A stretch of 64,000 nt of DNA from Bemisia tabaci (Eukaryota; Arthropoda; Insecta; Hemiptera; Aleyrodidae): assembly GCF_918797505.1 (NCBI RefSeq), contig NC_092795.1:6853434-6917433 (forward strand), written 5' to 3'. Positions 21,210 to 32,584 of this stretch are shown here, one piece after another (the stretch's first letter is position 1; each line of letters begins with the position of its first letter). The notes under the pieces are model-generated. The model was not told where the DNA came from, did no database searches, and saw nothing but the letters and a program-made list of their open reading frames with translations. A program made the translations under genes and the position numbers.

Positions 21210-21596
21210 ATAGACTCTATTAGTGCCACGTCACAGTCGGTATCGATTGTATTGAACTGGATCCAAACAATCAAACATAACCTTACTATTCAATATGAAA
21301 CTAAAGAATTTCAGAGATAATTCGCCCAGTTTGAGAAAAAAGTTGTGTTAGAGACAGCTCTTTTAATCGCGGAACGTTCCCGCATTGTTAAGTTGACGGG
21401 ATAAAGCAGTTTCAGAAAGGTGAAAATACCCACGAGGGCCACCATGATTTAGGCCACTCCTATGCCACTCCAGTTTCTTGGCTTTTGACAGTGAAATTCT
21501 GGGAGGGAGGTGTCAAGATGAGGTTATGTTTGATTGTTTGGATCCAGTTCGATACAATCGATACCGACTGTGACGTGGCACTAATAGCGTCTATTG
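21210..21596. mobile_element. Inverted-repeat element X
   Basis: Arms of about 75 bp are nearly perfect: ATAGACTCTATTAGTGCCAC with GTCACAGTCGGTATCGATTG on the left, and their complements on the right ending CACTAATAGCGTCTATT. The 230-bp centre is unique here. High arm identity suggests a recent insertion. Open frames across the right arm (21460-21899) are not supported. Confidence 0.85.
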
Positions 21597-21998
21597 ACAT
21601 TTTGTCCGAAATGGCAATACTTCCCAGGTTTCCCACCGTCACCCAGTCACCCACTATCACCCACAGCTCAAACTGAGACCCAACGCAACGCGCCCCGATG
21701 GTTTTATCAGTATACAAACATTGGATGCTCAATGTTTGACGAAATAGCTTGCTTCACGCACATCTCTGTTTGTCTCTGCTTGTGGTATTTGAAGTTCCTC
21801 GGAGCAAATCCTATGGCCAGAACTTGCTGGCTGTTATGCATGACCTCTATCGCCGGTAACTCCTCGTCTGATTTTAAGGGATCATTCTATCACATTTGAG
21901 CATCCATGGGAGAAGGGACTTCAACCTAAAAGAAATTCCCACCAGGAGTCGTCGATATCAGGGGCCAAATTTTTCTGAAAAATACCTGGGTGTATATA
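21597..21998. other. Spacer without recognised features
   Basis: The frame at 21594-21899 begins within the preceding element's arm and has no recognisable domain. Confidence 0.4.
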
Positions 21999-22251
21999 CT
22001 GCCGTGTCACAGGGAAAAAAACCGTATGAGCATTCGAATGACGCCAAATTTTCTCTCAAGAAAAATTTATTTTTGAAGAGAGTTGTGAATTTTTTCTTGA
22101 AATTTTCGGACACATCAGGACAAATTACTATCAAATTTCTCCGAAAATTTGGATGGAAAATATTTACAAATTTTCCCGAAAATTCGTGATTCATCAAAGA
22201 AAATTTGGCAACGTCTGTAGGCTCATACGGCGTTCTTCCCTAGCACCACAG
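21999..22251. mobile_element. MITE family A, copy 5
   Basis: Left end CTGCCGTGTCACAGGGAAAA with GTATGAGCATTCGAATGACG; right end TCATACGGCGTTCTTCCCTA then GCACCACAG. The right terminal CGGCAG is altered to CCACAG. Confidence 0.86.
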
Positions 22252-23763
22252 TTTTCGCAAGGCGAATCGCTATTGCACCTAAAAGTCGTATTTGTAGTAG
22301 GTGCCTTAAACAGTATCTTTCCATAGGAAACCTCTTATCGATTGTAAAACCGCAGAAATGTGTATCTCGGTTTGTGGCGATGCAGACTTCCTGTCATACT
22401 TAGTTTTCTATGTAGAAAACTTTTGCACGTCATTTTTTTAGAATGTCAGTTATTTTCTTCTCTGTACCTGTTAAGGAAATTCTGTGAAAATTTCAAGCTA
22501 TGGCGTTGATTTGGTCTCCTTTTAAAAAATACAGTAGTAGCGGAGATTTCGAAACACCACATTCTAGATACACTTTTTTGCAACCTAATCGTCGATCTGG
22601 TTTACATTGTGGTAAAAGGCGACTTAAGCAGATCCTTAACAAATCATCACAAAAAGAAAAACTTAACAAATATAGAATCGAGTAAAAAAAGGTTAAACGT
22701 TGCCCCTCTATGATTTGCCAGTGCAAATTTTCAAAATTGAAATTATAAACTTTTTAGTAGATGAGAAACTACCTAGAAATTTTTAAAACTTGAAATTTTT
22801 TAAATTTTTTGTTAATATTTTATGGAGGCAATTCATTGTAAGTCCTTGCAAAGGTCTATTTCCCAAGTTATATTTCTAAATTGAACTTGAGATCCGTTTT
22901 AATTGTCCTCTTTATGATGATTTGTAAAGAATCTCTTTAAATTTCCCTCAATCACAATGTAAACCATGTTCTTTCTCTGTTCACTCTGTGTCTTTTGGTC
23001 CCCGTTCACAAAGCACCTCGCAAACGAGATACTGTGCGGACACCGTTGATAGACCCGTGAACGCGGAACACAAACAGTCAGAAGCCGCCAACGTTAACAG
23101 AAAGCGTCCTGAACAAATAATTGGATTGGCAATCGGTGCCAACGACAAACGCAGCCGTTATTATCAGGCAGTCTGGGCCCCGGCCCCGAGTCCAGGTGCG
23201 AAATCGCAATCTAATCGTTTCACACTTTTAAAATGCCCCAGATTGAGCCGAGTCGAGTCGAGGGAGCATCGAACATGCTGAGCAGATCAAAGGGGAGAAG
23301 AGGGCTGTCCATTTCGCACAAAGCACCGAGGGGCGCATTCGTAACTTTAGTAATTCTGTTTGCTCCCCCATTGATCGCTTATTTGCAAAAGAAAATTGGA
23401 TTTAACTTACTGCAGTTCAAACACTTCAAACGTCCTGCAAGGGATGTTCTATAGCCGTCCCGTCAGCGCTAAGGCTCTCCCGAATCAATGTATTTCTTAT
23501 GGCTTTTCACGTTCAAGTGACGGCTATTTCATTCTCGTGTCTTTGATGTGAATTTCCCTATTTGCGCGGACTCAATCGATAATCTTAAGGCTTTAATAGT
23601 CTCGTCTTTGATACGACATGCTTTCTCGAAAAAAGAAGTCTGGTTTTTACAGTCGTTTAATGGAATTTTAGGGCGGTCGACTGGTCATTTTTTTTCAAAT
23701 TATACTACAACGCGTATTTACAAGTTCGGCAATTTTTTTAAGAAGCCTGGAGGACCATATTCA
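22252..23763. other. Quiet 1.5-kb spacer
   Basis: AT-rich to 22980, then more balanced composition. A 97-codon frame at 22988-23281 follows a pyrimidine-rich stretch but the nearest AG (CACAAAG) is a poor acceptor. No repeat family is recognised. Confidence 0.4.
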
Positions 23764-23902
23764 GAGGGGTGCAAAGTTTTCCAGGCCTCTGCAATTTTCT
23801 ATCGCGTGCTGAGATTTTGAAAAAGGGTCAACACAACGCGCTGATTCAAATGGTAATATATTTTTTGAACGCGAGTGGTTTAGAATTATTCGCACCCCTC
23901 TC
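23764..23902. mobile_element. Possible short MITE with GAGGGGTGC ends
   Basis: GAGGGGTGCAAAG on the left pairs with TTCGCACCCCTC on the right, about 139 bp apart. The terminus resembles the CAGGGGTGCAC end of the hAT-like element at 13641. No target duplication is visible. Confidence 0.5.
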
Positions 23903-24570
23903 AACTCCATATTTTGTGAACAATTCACTCCCAAATTTTAATTTTCAAGCATCAAAAAGTCAGTTTTTGCCTTTTCTTTTCGCCATGAAAATCCAGGTAA
24001 TTTCGAAACTCCTATAACACGTATATCTCGAAATAGTAAAAACTGCACTCACGCGCCTTGTCCTCCAAGCCCCTCTATTGTTCTTCATTACATTTCGCAC
24101 ATTCTCTACAGAGTATATGCACAGTTCACTCACGATACTTCAACCTCACCCCGTAAGATTTTGCCCGAGATCATCAGAGGCGAATAATAATTCGTGGGAA
24201 GTAATGGCGGGTAATTCGTGCTGATCATGATCTTAAACGATTAAACGAGGGGATTCTGGGTTAGAACCCATTTACTCGATGCAGGAAACTCGCAAGGTGT
24301 AATTTACATCTGACCTCGAACTGAAATCTCAACACACCCAACCCCGATAACTCTCGGTTATTCGACAGCCGAACCACTTTCAGCAAGGGACCGCGGACCA
24401 CACGCAATATCTTTATTTTTCACCTTTGCCACACGCGTCGCCGTACAATTTAGATAGTTTAATTTCGGCCGAAAAAGCTGTTTCTCATTCACAAATCCCC
24501 CCCAAAAAAATTTAAACTTAAAGTCGATATTTTGTATCTTTGTTGAATTTTTGTGTGTTTTCTAAAAAAA
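23903..24570. other. Spacer without recognised features
   Basis: AT-rich; nothing recognised. Confidence 0.45.
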
Positions 24571-24999
24571 TTTGCGTGTCGCAGGCAAATGATTAAATCA
24601 GGCATTTTCAAACGCCCAGGCAAAATGTCGAACATTCTCACTCCTCTTGAAATTCTGACTCTTCTGCTAATTTTGGAGCAAATCATCATTTTTCTTTATG
24701 GATGATAGGAATTATTTCGAAAAATTTGCATCGTTGTATGATTGCTGAATGCTTTCCAGTCCAAAATTGAACAACCCTTAAGAGCGATACAGCATTTTTT
24801 AAGTGCAGGATTTTTAAAATGTTGATGGTTAAAAGTATATGAGAAGCATTTTTCAGAAGGAAATACGAATACAAAATACACAGTTTGTGCTTTGATAAAT
24901 TTCTACTCTCAGAAAATTCAAAATTTGAGACCAAAATTTGAATATCCGTCTAAGAATTTGATAAAATGTCTGATCTGACTATTTGCCTGCGACATACGT
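24571..24999. mobile_element. Inverted-repeat element AA
   Basis: The left arm has TTTGCGTGTCGCAGGCAAAT and GATTAAATCAGGCATTTT; the right arm has AAAATGTCTGATCTGACTAT and TTGCCTGCGACATACG. The arms are about 40 bp around an AT-rich centre of about 350 bp. Only one copy is in the window. Confidence 0.65.
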
Positions 25000-25112
25000 G
25001 GTGTTTCTCAAACTTTAGAACTTATTTCCACCCTAAGGTCCCAAAATTGACCTAAATACAAACGTAATAATTTGAACATACATCTAAATGCTGATTTCTT
25101 TTTATGTTTCAG

Positions 25113-25174
25113 AATCGGATTAAAGTGTCAGCCAGGATTAAAAGCAGTCCATGAGGGAACAAGCGCCATTCAAA
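25113..25174 (+). CDS. Candidate internal exon, unrecognised gene
   Basis: The acceptor is good: a T-rich tract TTCTTTTTATGTTTCAG ending at 25112. The donor AAA|GTAAGT at 25175 is near consensus. The 62-bp body is open in one frame, which starts after one base and reads IGLKCQPGLKAVHEGTSAIQ, ending one base into a codon. It lies outside all recognised repeats, just after element AA. In phase it joins the candidate exon at 39132. A 5' UTR exon or chance pairing of splice signals is possible. Confidence 0.38.
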
Positions 25175-25180
25175 GTAAGT

Positions 25181-25413
25181 AGCCCACAAGATCGTGACTA
25201 ATCTTTTCTTCTGGTTAAGCTTTTTTTCGTCGCACTACAACAGAATTCCCATCAGTCATAGGGACCGTCCATAAATTACGTCACCCATTTTTTCTTTTCT
25301 TTTTTCTCCATCTTTTCTCGGCATGAACTCGGAGAAACTCTGGCGTGTTGTTATAAAAGCGGACATTTTTCTTTGATTGAAGGTAATATTATCCTTGATC
25401 AGGATATGTAATT
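25181..25413. other. Possible intron start, no other feature
   Basis: Follows the candidate donor at 25175; T-rich, nothing recognised. Confidence 0.35.
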
Positions 25414-25525
25414 GCATTAAAGTACATTTTTCTATCTTTACCCTGATAATTGCAGAGTGAAGAAAAGTAAAGGAAAACCAACCCTACAATCATCAGGATA
25501 AAGATGGAAAATGTCATTTTAATGC
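25414..25525. repeat. Imperfect hairpin, 112 bp
   Basis: GCATTAAAGTACATTTTTCT with ATCTTTACCCTGAT on the left pairs with ATCAGGATAAAGAT and GGAAAATGTCATTTTAATGC on the right, loop about 35 bp. Probably a small MITE; single copy here. Confidence 0.6.
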
Positions 25526-26097
25526 TATTTTTCTGTAAGGCGTGGCGAAAATTTGGTCATTAGGCAAAAATGCCGGATCACGAGGAAAAGTCCGTGTGGT
25601 GAATTTTTTTGCAACCCTCAGAGAAGGCTAATTAGAAAAATGGAAAGGCCAGGAACTTTCATCATCTCTCCCACAAGCGGAGCCCACACAAGTCTCCTTA
25701 AAGAGTTATTAGCATATTTTAGTATCAAAAGTTCGTCAGTTTGACAACAGCGCGGTGTTATCTTCACCTTATCAGGTGCTTAATTAAACTCACGGCGGCG
25801 CGACAACGAGAGATAGTCCGGTGTGTGCTGTCTGCGCTTCCTTATTTGTCGCTTCTCCCCGAGGCAGGCGCCTCTCTTATCAAACGTATGTATTCTTATC
25901 CTCCGTTTCACGCTCGTAACTCAAACCCATACCGAAAAAAATATTCTATTCCGCCTTTAATTTTTGCCCCCGCCTCGTCTGGTCAGAAGAATATTCATAA
26001 AATCGCCCGTTTATTTCAGCTGCGTTATCTCTCGGAGTTCGGAGGTGAAGCTCTTGTCCGCTGAAAGCTCAATCGAGTGTGGAGGTGTTTTAAAAAT
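25526..26097. other. Spacer without recognised features
   Basis: A 107-codon frame at 25741-26064 shows no domain or splice support. Confidence 0.4.
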
Positions 26098-26219
26098 GGA
26101 CGTATTTCTGCCAAACGGAACTATGTGCATTGAGACATGGGCCCTGAGACCCATAAGAATATATGTGTAACAGGGCTCATGGCATAATGCACATAGTTCC
26201 GTTCGGCAGAAATACGTCC
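26098..26219. mobile_element. Hairpin MITE family O, copy 1
   Basis: A near-perfect palindrome: GGACGTATTTCTGCCAAACG and GAACTATGTGCATTGAGACA pair with their complements ending CGTCC. The loop is about 20 bp (AAGAATATATGTGTAA). Copies are at 26920 and 38076. The RNA would fold into one long stem. Confidence 0.85.
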
Positions 26220-26665
26220 GTAACGAGAAATTCCTCGCGGATCAACTTTAGTCTCTGACCCGGGGCTCTTTATCAGCGGGTACAGAAGTTAATTGGCGCT
26301 GTTGTTTGATCTGAACTTGAAGCGCAAACACGTTGCAGTCGATTGCAGTTGACCGTTGATTATTTTTAATCCGGCTCCACCACTGGTGAATGAATTGAAA
26401 TAATGAATGGAAGAGGGAGATAAACGTTGCGATCATGTGGTCCCATGTCAGCACATTCTTCCTCTTATTTCGTCACCTTGCTTCTTTTTTTAGAGGCAGT
26501 GTCTAGGAAGATGACGTATTCGCCTATTTTCATAATTGAAGTATACCGAACCGTTTCCAACCGATGCATTTTAAAAATTGGAAAGTAGAACAAAAAAACA
26601 AAACAAAAAATCTGCTAAAGGCAAGTTGGGCCCACGTGACGCACAACATTCGTAGCTGCACAAAT

Positions 26666-26820
26666 AATTGGACTGCATTTTGCAATTAGGAACTATAAAT
26701 TCTGGCTCTTCTGGAAAAACACTTATTTGCATAGGGAAACTAATGGCACATACGTTGTTTTTAAACCGAGCTAGAATTCATAGTTCCATTTTGCGAAGTG
26801 TAGTCCAATTAACGCTATGT
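26666..26820. mobile_element. MITE family K, copy 1
   Basis: AATTGGACTGCATTTTGCAA on the left and TTTTGCGAAGTGTAGTCCAA (TT) on the right are inverted. The inner AATTCTGGCTC block matches other K copies at 28919, 37313 and 39625. Confidence 0.8.
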
Positions 26821-26919
26821 ATCTGCGTCTCGCCTTCACTTCGTGAGACAGGCAAAATTGGGCTCATAGGAGCAGCAATAGTTGTATTATCATTATAAGT
26901 GAAGGAGAGGATGGCATTT

Positions 26920-27041
26920 GGACGTATTTCTATCAAACGGAACTATGTGCATTAAGACATGAGCCCTGAGACCCATAAAGATATATGCTTAACAGGGCTC
27001 ACGTCATAATGCACATAGTTCCGTTTGACAGAAATACGTCC
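26920..27041. mobile_element. Hairpin MITE family O, copy 2
   Basis: GGACGTATTTCTATCAAACG ... CGTTTGACAGAAATACGTCC. Flanks ATTT on both sides (26916-26919 and 27042-27045) may be a 4-bp duplication. Both arms changed together at one site relative to copy 1 (TATC against GACA), close to compensatory. Confidence 0.86.
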
Positions 27042-27834
27042 ATTTTACCTTCAATTTATAAGAAGGCGTGCAGAAGGGGTCCGGTGTTTCGATTCGAGAA
27101 TTGTGTTCAACGTGACATTCTGGTTAAGAAGCATGTATCGCAGAGCTCTTAAAGTTGTGCTTTGTCTAGTTGTCTATCGATGAGGTTGGTTCGCGCGACG
27201 GAGAATGCATTCCTCTGAACCGGAAAACGCCTACTGAACCTATCAGTAGATTTTTCCTAGTGTGGTTTTCAATTCACCGGGCAGCACATTTTTCTTGCGG
27301 AAAGGCTGCCCGGCATGCGGCATTCTCATCTCCCGCCGGAAGATGCGAGTGGCTAGAAACTGCATTCATCTATGGCGACTGCACCGTGCAGCGCGGGCAC
27401 ATAATGAGCCGGCAGCTCTGAATATTAATGGAGAGGAGTATCTGTGTCGAGGATCGTATGCAAAAAATGCGAAACCTTGGGCAAAAGTACGGGCCGGCAT
27501 CGGAGAGGACGAGGTTTACCTTGGCGAGGCGGGGTAATGGCTGCAATTGACTCGAGTCAAACGGGGGGAGGGCCCCCGGCCCTTGCCCCCCCCCCACCCC
27601 CCGGCCCTAAGCCCTTGGCTCCAGCATCATCGGCGGCTCTTGCGAACTGCCCCATGGCCCGTGCTGAGTTATAGCCGTCGTTGTCAAACTGAAAAGTTCG
27701 TGCCGGGAACTCGGGATTCTGTAGGTAATTCTTCAAGGAAGCAAGCGTATAAACTTGGAGCGTGCTCCACTCCCGATCCGAGACCATCGTGGTAACAATT
27801 TTGTGGACTGCCTCATCACCCTCGCGCCATTCAA
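27042..27834. other. GC-rich spacer
   Basis: 27250-27700 is GC-rich with C and G runs (27566-27604). Several overlapping open frames on both strands reflect composition. No exon boundary is convincing. Confidence 0.4.
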
Positions 27835-28075
27835 TGGACCGCGTTCGGCAGAAATGAACCAAGCCACATCAGCTATTGCCTAATTTAACCGGGCAGTTTA
27901 ATTCTTTACGAGGGAGCGTTTGGGCGGATTCCCTTGACGAAGGAATTTGCTCGGAGAAAACTCACCGAAACTTGCACAAAAATCCGCACAACCGTTTTTG
28001 TGTAAAAGATTTGATTCCCCGGTTGAATTCGGCAAAAGCTGATGTGGCTCGGTTCCTTTCTGCTTAACGCGGTCC
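27835..28075. mobile_element. MITE family Q, copy 3
   Basis: Ends TGGACCGCGTTCGGCAGAAA and CTTTCTGCTTAACGCGGTCC. Subterminal AACCAAGCCACATCAGCTAT pairs with AGCTGATGTGGCTCGGTTCC. Inner pair TTTGGGCGGATTC and AATCCGCACAA. Confidence 0.87.
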
Positions 28076-28204
28076 GAATTACCCTGAAAATGAAAAAAAA
28101 AAACCATAAATTATTAAATACTTATCTTCAGAACTCAGAAGGAGGTGAGCTCGGCTTGATTCTTTTCTCCTTTCTCTATCATCAGGCACATGTTGTCATT
28201 TTTC

Positions 28205-28430
28205 TTACGAAAGAACGGAACTCCATTTCAATGTTGCCGAATTTCCCCTCGAAAAATGCATATTACCTGAGAGAATCTTAGGCATTCCTAACTGAAGATT
28301 TCATTGATTTTCCCTCAGATTTCATGCAAAAAATCAGAAAATTTTTTGATAATAATTGCACAGATACAACTTCACAAAATAAATCAATTGTTTTAAGTCA
28401 ATTTGGCAATCTTGGAATGGAGTTTTACAA
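28205..28430. mobile_element. MITE family D, copy 1
   Basis: GGAACTCCATTTCAATGTTG and CCGAATTTCCCCTCG on the left pair with AATTTGGCAATCTTGGAATG and GAGTTTT on the right. It shares a GTTGCCAAATTTCC-like core with family A but has different ends. Confidence 0.72.
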
Positions 28431-28632
28431 TCGGTTCTGTTGCTCACGTAGCCCTTGAAGCGCCATTACGAATGAGAAAGACTTCGGAATCAAGCGCAAT
28501 ATGGAAAAAGAGCAAGGGAAAGGAAGCGCGTTGACAACGGCGCAGAGATACTACTATTCGTACTTAATGGATGTCCGTGTTGCGTCTGAAAAATTGAAGG
28601 AGCGATGGCGCGAGGCGTAAACTCGCAAAGCT
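28428..28632. repeat. Direct duplication, unit 1
   Basis: About 205 bp beginning CAATCGGTTCTGTTGCTCAC and containing GAAAGACTTCGGAATCAAGC and GTTGACAACGGCGCAGAGAT. Unit 2 lies at 28714-28917 at roughly 90 percent identity by eye. No open frame is conserved across both. Confidence 0.85.
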
Positions 28633-28713
28633 CCGCTCAAAGCTATTAATGGGGTGTCACTCGGTTCTGCGAGAAAAATGATAAAAAAGAGATCCAATAC
28701 ATGTCTCTTATTA

Positions 28714-28917
28714 CAATCGGCTGTGTTGTTCACGTAGCCCTCGAAGCGCCACTACAATAAGAAAGACTTCGGAATCAAGCGCGATATGGAAATAGAGCAA
28801 GGGAAAGGATGCGCGTTGACAACGGCGCAGAGATACAACTATTCGTTCTTAATGGAAGTCCGTGTTGCGTCTGAAAACTTGAAGGAGCGATGGCGCGAGG
28901 CGTGAGCTCGCAATGCT
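28714..28917. repeat. Direct duplication, unit 2
   Basis: Begins CAATCGGCTGTGTTGTTCAC. It differs from unit 1 by scattered substitutions and one small indel. A family K element inserted right at its 3' end (28919). Confidence 0.85.
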
Positions 28918-28918
28918 T

Positions 28919-29057
28919 TGGATTACATTTTGCAATAAGGAACCACCAGCTCTGGCTCTTTTTAGAAACAACACATATGCCATCTGTTTTCCTATGCAGG
29001 AAAGTGCTTTTATGGAAGTGTCAGAGATAGTGGTTCCTTATTGCAAAATGGAATCCA
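28919..29057. mobile_element. MITE family K, copy 2
   Basis: TGGATTACATTTTGCAATAA and GGAACCACCAGCTCTGGCTC pair with CAGAGATAGTGGTTCCTTAT and TGCAAAATGGAATCCA. Confidence 0.85.
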
Positions 29058-29149
29058 TTTCAGGTCCCTTCTAGGTACCTGCCGTTACTCATAGGCGGCT
29101 CCTAACTAGATGATGGAAAAATCAAGGTCTTTTAAGTAAGGTCGTATCT

Positions 29150-29290
29150 CGTGTCGCACCAAACAACGTATCTCTTCGAGGAACATCGTGCCCTGATGAG
29201 CTTTTTCCCCCTGTATCGAGATTTCCAGCTTTCTGGGTTTTCAACGCACGTTGGCTACATTTCCAACTTACTTCTAAGGACATTAGATCA
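29150..29290. repeat. Family L segment
   Basis: GTGTCGCACCAAACAACGTA, GATGAGCTTTTTCCCCC and TTTTCAACGCACGTTGGCTA recur in the same order at 31368 and in reverse at 12660. The frame 29151-29459 passes through it and is not credible. Confidence 0.7.
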
Positions 29291-29855
29291 ATTTTTCAAC
29301 ATCAAAGCACTTGTCGAGGCGTCGCGAGCTTTGGGCCTTTCGCGATGGAGTAAAACCTCCTCGACTTCGGGTTTTCACCTAACTCTCCGGGAACTTGTCA
29401 CCATGGTTGAGTTGCTCTCCTCGTCGCCTAGCCACGGCTCACCAAGCTCCGGTGGATAGAACCGATCGGAGCCTCCATCGGTGCACTCGAACGGCGGGGC
29501 GGGGGGGGGGGGGGGGGGCACACGGGAGTTTATCTCGGGGGGTAAGCGCGCCAGGTATGCGGCCTAATTTTCTGCATCCGACGTGAGGTGCATGGGAAAC
29601 GGGGCGTGAGGCCTACGCGCTAACCCCGTTATCGGCTAAGTGAATTTAAACTGCCGGCTCCGCGATTCCGATTAGCGGTGGAATCGGGAAGGGTGTCACG
29701 TCATCGGCTAATTCGTCCTCCCGGGACGGCGGGGGGGGGGGGGGGGGGGGGGGGGCTCGCTCCTTCGGGAATCCGCCGAGAATGCCGGCAACGACCATCC
29801 GCATAAAAACTGTGTGCTCCGTGGACGCGACGGTGAGTCCCTCATCAGAGGGCTG
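29291..29855. other. GC-rich spacer with two poly-G tracts
   Basis: Runs of 18 G (29501-29518) and 26 G (29730-29755) interrupt it. The long minus-strand frame 29646-30218 translates the G run as polyproline and spans a transposon, so it is rejected. Confidence 0.45.
29730..29755. repeat. Poly-G tract, 26 G
   Basis: An uninterrupted G run; likely length-variable and possibly able to form quadruplex structures. Confidence 0.92.
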
Positions 29856-29917
29856 ATTAATGATTATTGATAGACAAAGAAGAGGAAAGGGATGTGGAGG
29901 GATCCTATCGGAGGAGG
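29856..29917. repeat. Family M fragment split by family S
   Basis: GATTATTGATAGACAAAGAA and GGAGGGATCCTATCGG match one arm of family M. The following GGTTGCTACGGACAAAGG after 30202 looks like its continuation, so the S element inserted into it. Confidence 0.6.
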
Positions 29918-30202
29918 CAGGGTGTATACAAGTCCGGAAATAGTATACTGATTTTTTTAAGGGCAGTCCGGAAGTACTTAACAAGTACGGAAATTCTGCA
30001 AAAAGGTCCGGAATTTTTTTCACCCTTGTCGCAATTTGAGCGAGAAATTCAAATTTTTGACATTTTTCAAATTTCGTCAATTGGAGGTACTGAATAAGTA
30101 CTGAATTTTTCTGTTGAGGAGGTACTGAATTTCTCGGGATTGTACCGAAAAAACACTGTAAAAGTCCTGATTTTTGGCCAGCCTGTTTTAGTAGAGACCC
30201 TG
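29918..30202. mobile_element. Family S transposon, short copy
   Basis: Ends CAGGGTGTATACAAGTCCGG and GTTTTAGTAGAGACCCTG. Subterminal motifs AAGTCCTGATTTTTGGCCAG and GTACTGAATTTCTCGGGA match the outer layer at 42003-46070. Confidence 0.82.
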
Positions 30203-31367
30203 GGGTTGCTACGGACAAAGGAGGTAGGTAAAGGTAATAGACTCTGGCGTTTTGAGCTGAATTTTTGAGTTGGATATAGCCATGGCGGATGAATCCAACT
30301 CAAAAATGTAAAGATCACTGATCAGACCTGGCTATACTCTGGCAATGAAGGTGTGCTCAGAACTGATTTCCGGCTCACTGGATCATTGTTCGAAAATGAA
30401 CTAATTCGAAAACGTTGTGGCAACTGGAAGTGGGGCGTCGCGTTGTGTTGCTCATTCGACTGAGTCATGCCGCGACATCCGACCGAATTCGGCGGCTAAT
30501 AATTGTCAATTTCAATTTTCTCGTCGCCGCGCCTACCTACACTCCTTCCTCCTTCCGCCCGTTCCATACGCTCCGCATAGCGAGTCTCGGACACCGATTC
30601 ATAACGTCCTAAAGGCGTTCCGAACATCCATTATGACCGGAAATAATCACCCTCCGCTGTTCGTCTCGTGTTGGGATCCTGGTACCCCGATATGAAGACT
30701 ATTGGCATATTAATTTTTTTAATATCAAACACTGTGCCACTTCTCTGACTGGTCTGCGAGGGTTGGGATTATTTAGAACCCTTTAACGTCAGGCTAAAAT
30801 CAGCTGGAAATGCCCAATTAAAAAAAAAGAATTTTGATCGAACATGTCGCGGAGCTTCAATTTTTCCTGAGTGATGAGGGAAGAATCGACCCTAATCCGA
30901 CCTAATTTTAAGGGTCGGAGGGATAAGGGGTTCAACGCTGCCTATCATATCTGGGACGTCAGGGAGATGGGTCCTAATTTACTTCTGAAGTGTCCAATAA
31001 GGCGTCTAGAACCAAAACCGGCAATCTCCATTACCCTTTCTATAAACTGTGCGATCATTATAATTTTAGTACCGGAAGAACGAGAAAGCCTCCATTTATA
31101 TGTTTTCTTGTGAATTTTCTGTTATTAAGCAAGAAAATTTTGAAAAATATTAAAAACAGCTAGAAGTACTGGTTGCTCCTCGCAGAATTAACATGAATGC
31201 ACAATTTCTAGACAGGGTAATGGATATTGCCGCTTTTGGTTTTAGGCGCTTCAAATAGCCTCGTAGGTTGCTACTCAAACTAAAAAGCTCAAACTAAAAA
31301 GTCAAAACTAAAAGCTGCGCGTGCAGTGATGATGGGTCCAAGTAGACTCGAACCGCGTCTGCAGTTG
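30203..31367. other. Spacer with small hairpin
   Basis: A 46-bp hairpin (TTTTTGAGTTGGAT against ATCCAACTCAAAAA) lies at about 30263-30308. CTCAAACTAAAAAG is repeated in tandem near 31275-31312. No gene is supported. Confidence 0.45.
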
Positions 31368-31535
31368 CCTGCCTGATTGGTTGCAACTAGTTTTGCTTCC
31401 AACAGCGTACCTCCTTGAGAGAAAATTGCGCTCAAATGAGCTTTTTCCCTCCGTATTGACATTTTCAGTTTTCTGGATTTTAACGCACGTTGGCTAAAAA
31501 TTCCAACGTACTAACACGACTCGTGCGACCACTGC
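31368..31535. repeat. Family L segment
   Basis: TTGCCTGCCTGATTGGTTGC, ATGAGCTTTTTCCCTCCGTA and GGATTTTAACGCACGTTGGC match the L copies at 12660 and 29150. Confidence 0.7.
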
Positions 31536-32213
31536 AATCAGTTTGTAAAAAGTTCTACCGAAATTCATTTTCCAGATTGTAATATAACATAGGTACATTT
31601 AACCCATTCAACGTTCAGGTGTGCTCTTACGCGGGAAAATAAACGCATCGAGGAAGCTCGCAACCGACTGTTACCGAAATCGGTGCTAGGCGCGTATCTA
31701 TTAAGAAAATGTCAATGGATAAAACTTGCTAAGAGGAAAAGTTGCTCTCCTGCTCGAAAGTTGGGAGCGGCTCTTTTGCATAATTGCATCCGGTAGGCAG
31801 AGAGGCAGCAAGCTCGAAAGCTCCGGAGCTCGGGGGAAAAACCGTTATCAAAGTTTGCCTCTATGGTGACATATTTTTTCCTTCCGAGAACCGGCGGGCG
31901 GGCGGCCGACCTCCAACCGCGAGTCCTTGATTAGCTGTTATCCTGTAAATGTCGATTCGTTACGATGCGACGATGCGTCTTGCTCTTGCGTCGTCGTCGG
32001 CGCCAACATTAACGACACTTTGCGCCTTGTTAGTAAGTTGTTAGCAGTTTGTTTCTCGCATCGAGTGCGAGAAGATGACTTGAGTTGTTTGTTCTCCACA
32101 CTTGACGAAAGAAAAGCTCGCAGTGTTGTTAAAAATTGAGAAGATGGTCGGAGTTCTCAAATGAGTTTTTATGACCAATTTCTTCTGAACTTTTTTTCTA
32201 AAATACTAAGGGT
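31536..32213. other. Spacer without recognised features
   Basis: No repeat ends or exon signals that convince. Confidence 0.45.
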
Positions 32214-32471
32214 CTGTTCCGCCTTACCAAAGAAAAACTCCTTATGAACCTTCGGAAGTTGCCGAAATTCCGCGGATAAAACATGCATCTTTAAGGAAAG
32301 TTATTCATATTTTTCCTTTAAAGTTTCAGATATTTTACATCAAATTGGTAATAAAATCGTTCAAAAAATATGAAGAAAAATATTCAAAATTCTCCCAGTA
32401 AACTTGATTTTTATTTATTGAAATCTGGCAACGTTCGAAGACTCATACGGCGTTCTTCCTCAGCACGGCAG
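32214..32471. mobile_element. MITE family A, copy 6
   Basis: Left arm CTGTTCCGCCTTACCAAAGA with TTATGAACCTTCGGAAGTTG; right arm CATACGGCGTTCTTCCTCAG then CACGGCAG. Confidence 0.82.
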
Positions 32472-32584
32472 TGCTACCAGTATTAAATTACAGTAACCGT
32501 CTAACTAAATGCATAAATACAAGGCAACAGGAGCAATATCGTCATGTCAACGGAAGCAATGGGAGGACGCGTCTATTCATGCAG

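Noticed and set aside
23400..23435. Minus-strand 24-bp micro-exon between CTTGCAG and GCA|GTAAGT
   Set aside because: Too short to test, with no pyrimidine tract; probably chance.
26098..27041. CRISPR array from the repeated palindromes
   Set aside because: Only two long hairpins 700 bp apart with another MITE between; these are transposons in eukaryotic-type DNA.
29646..30218. 190-codon minus-strand open frame with polyproline
   Set aside because: It reads through a G26 tract and across a family S transposon; no start context, splice signal or domain supports it.
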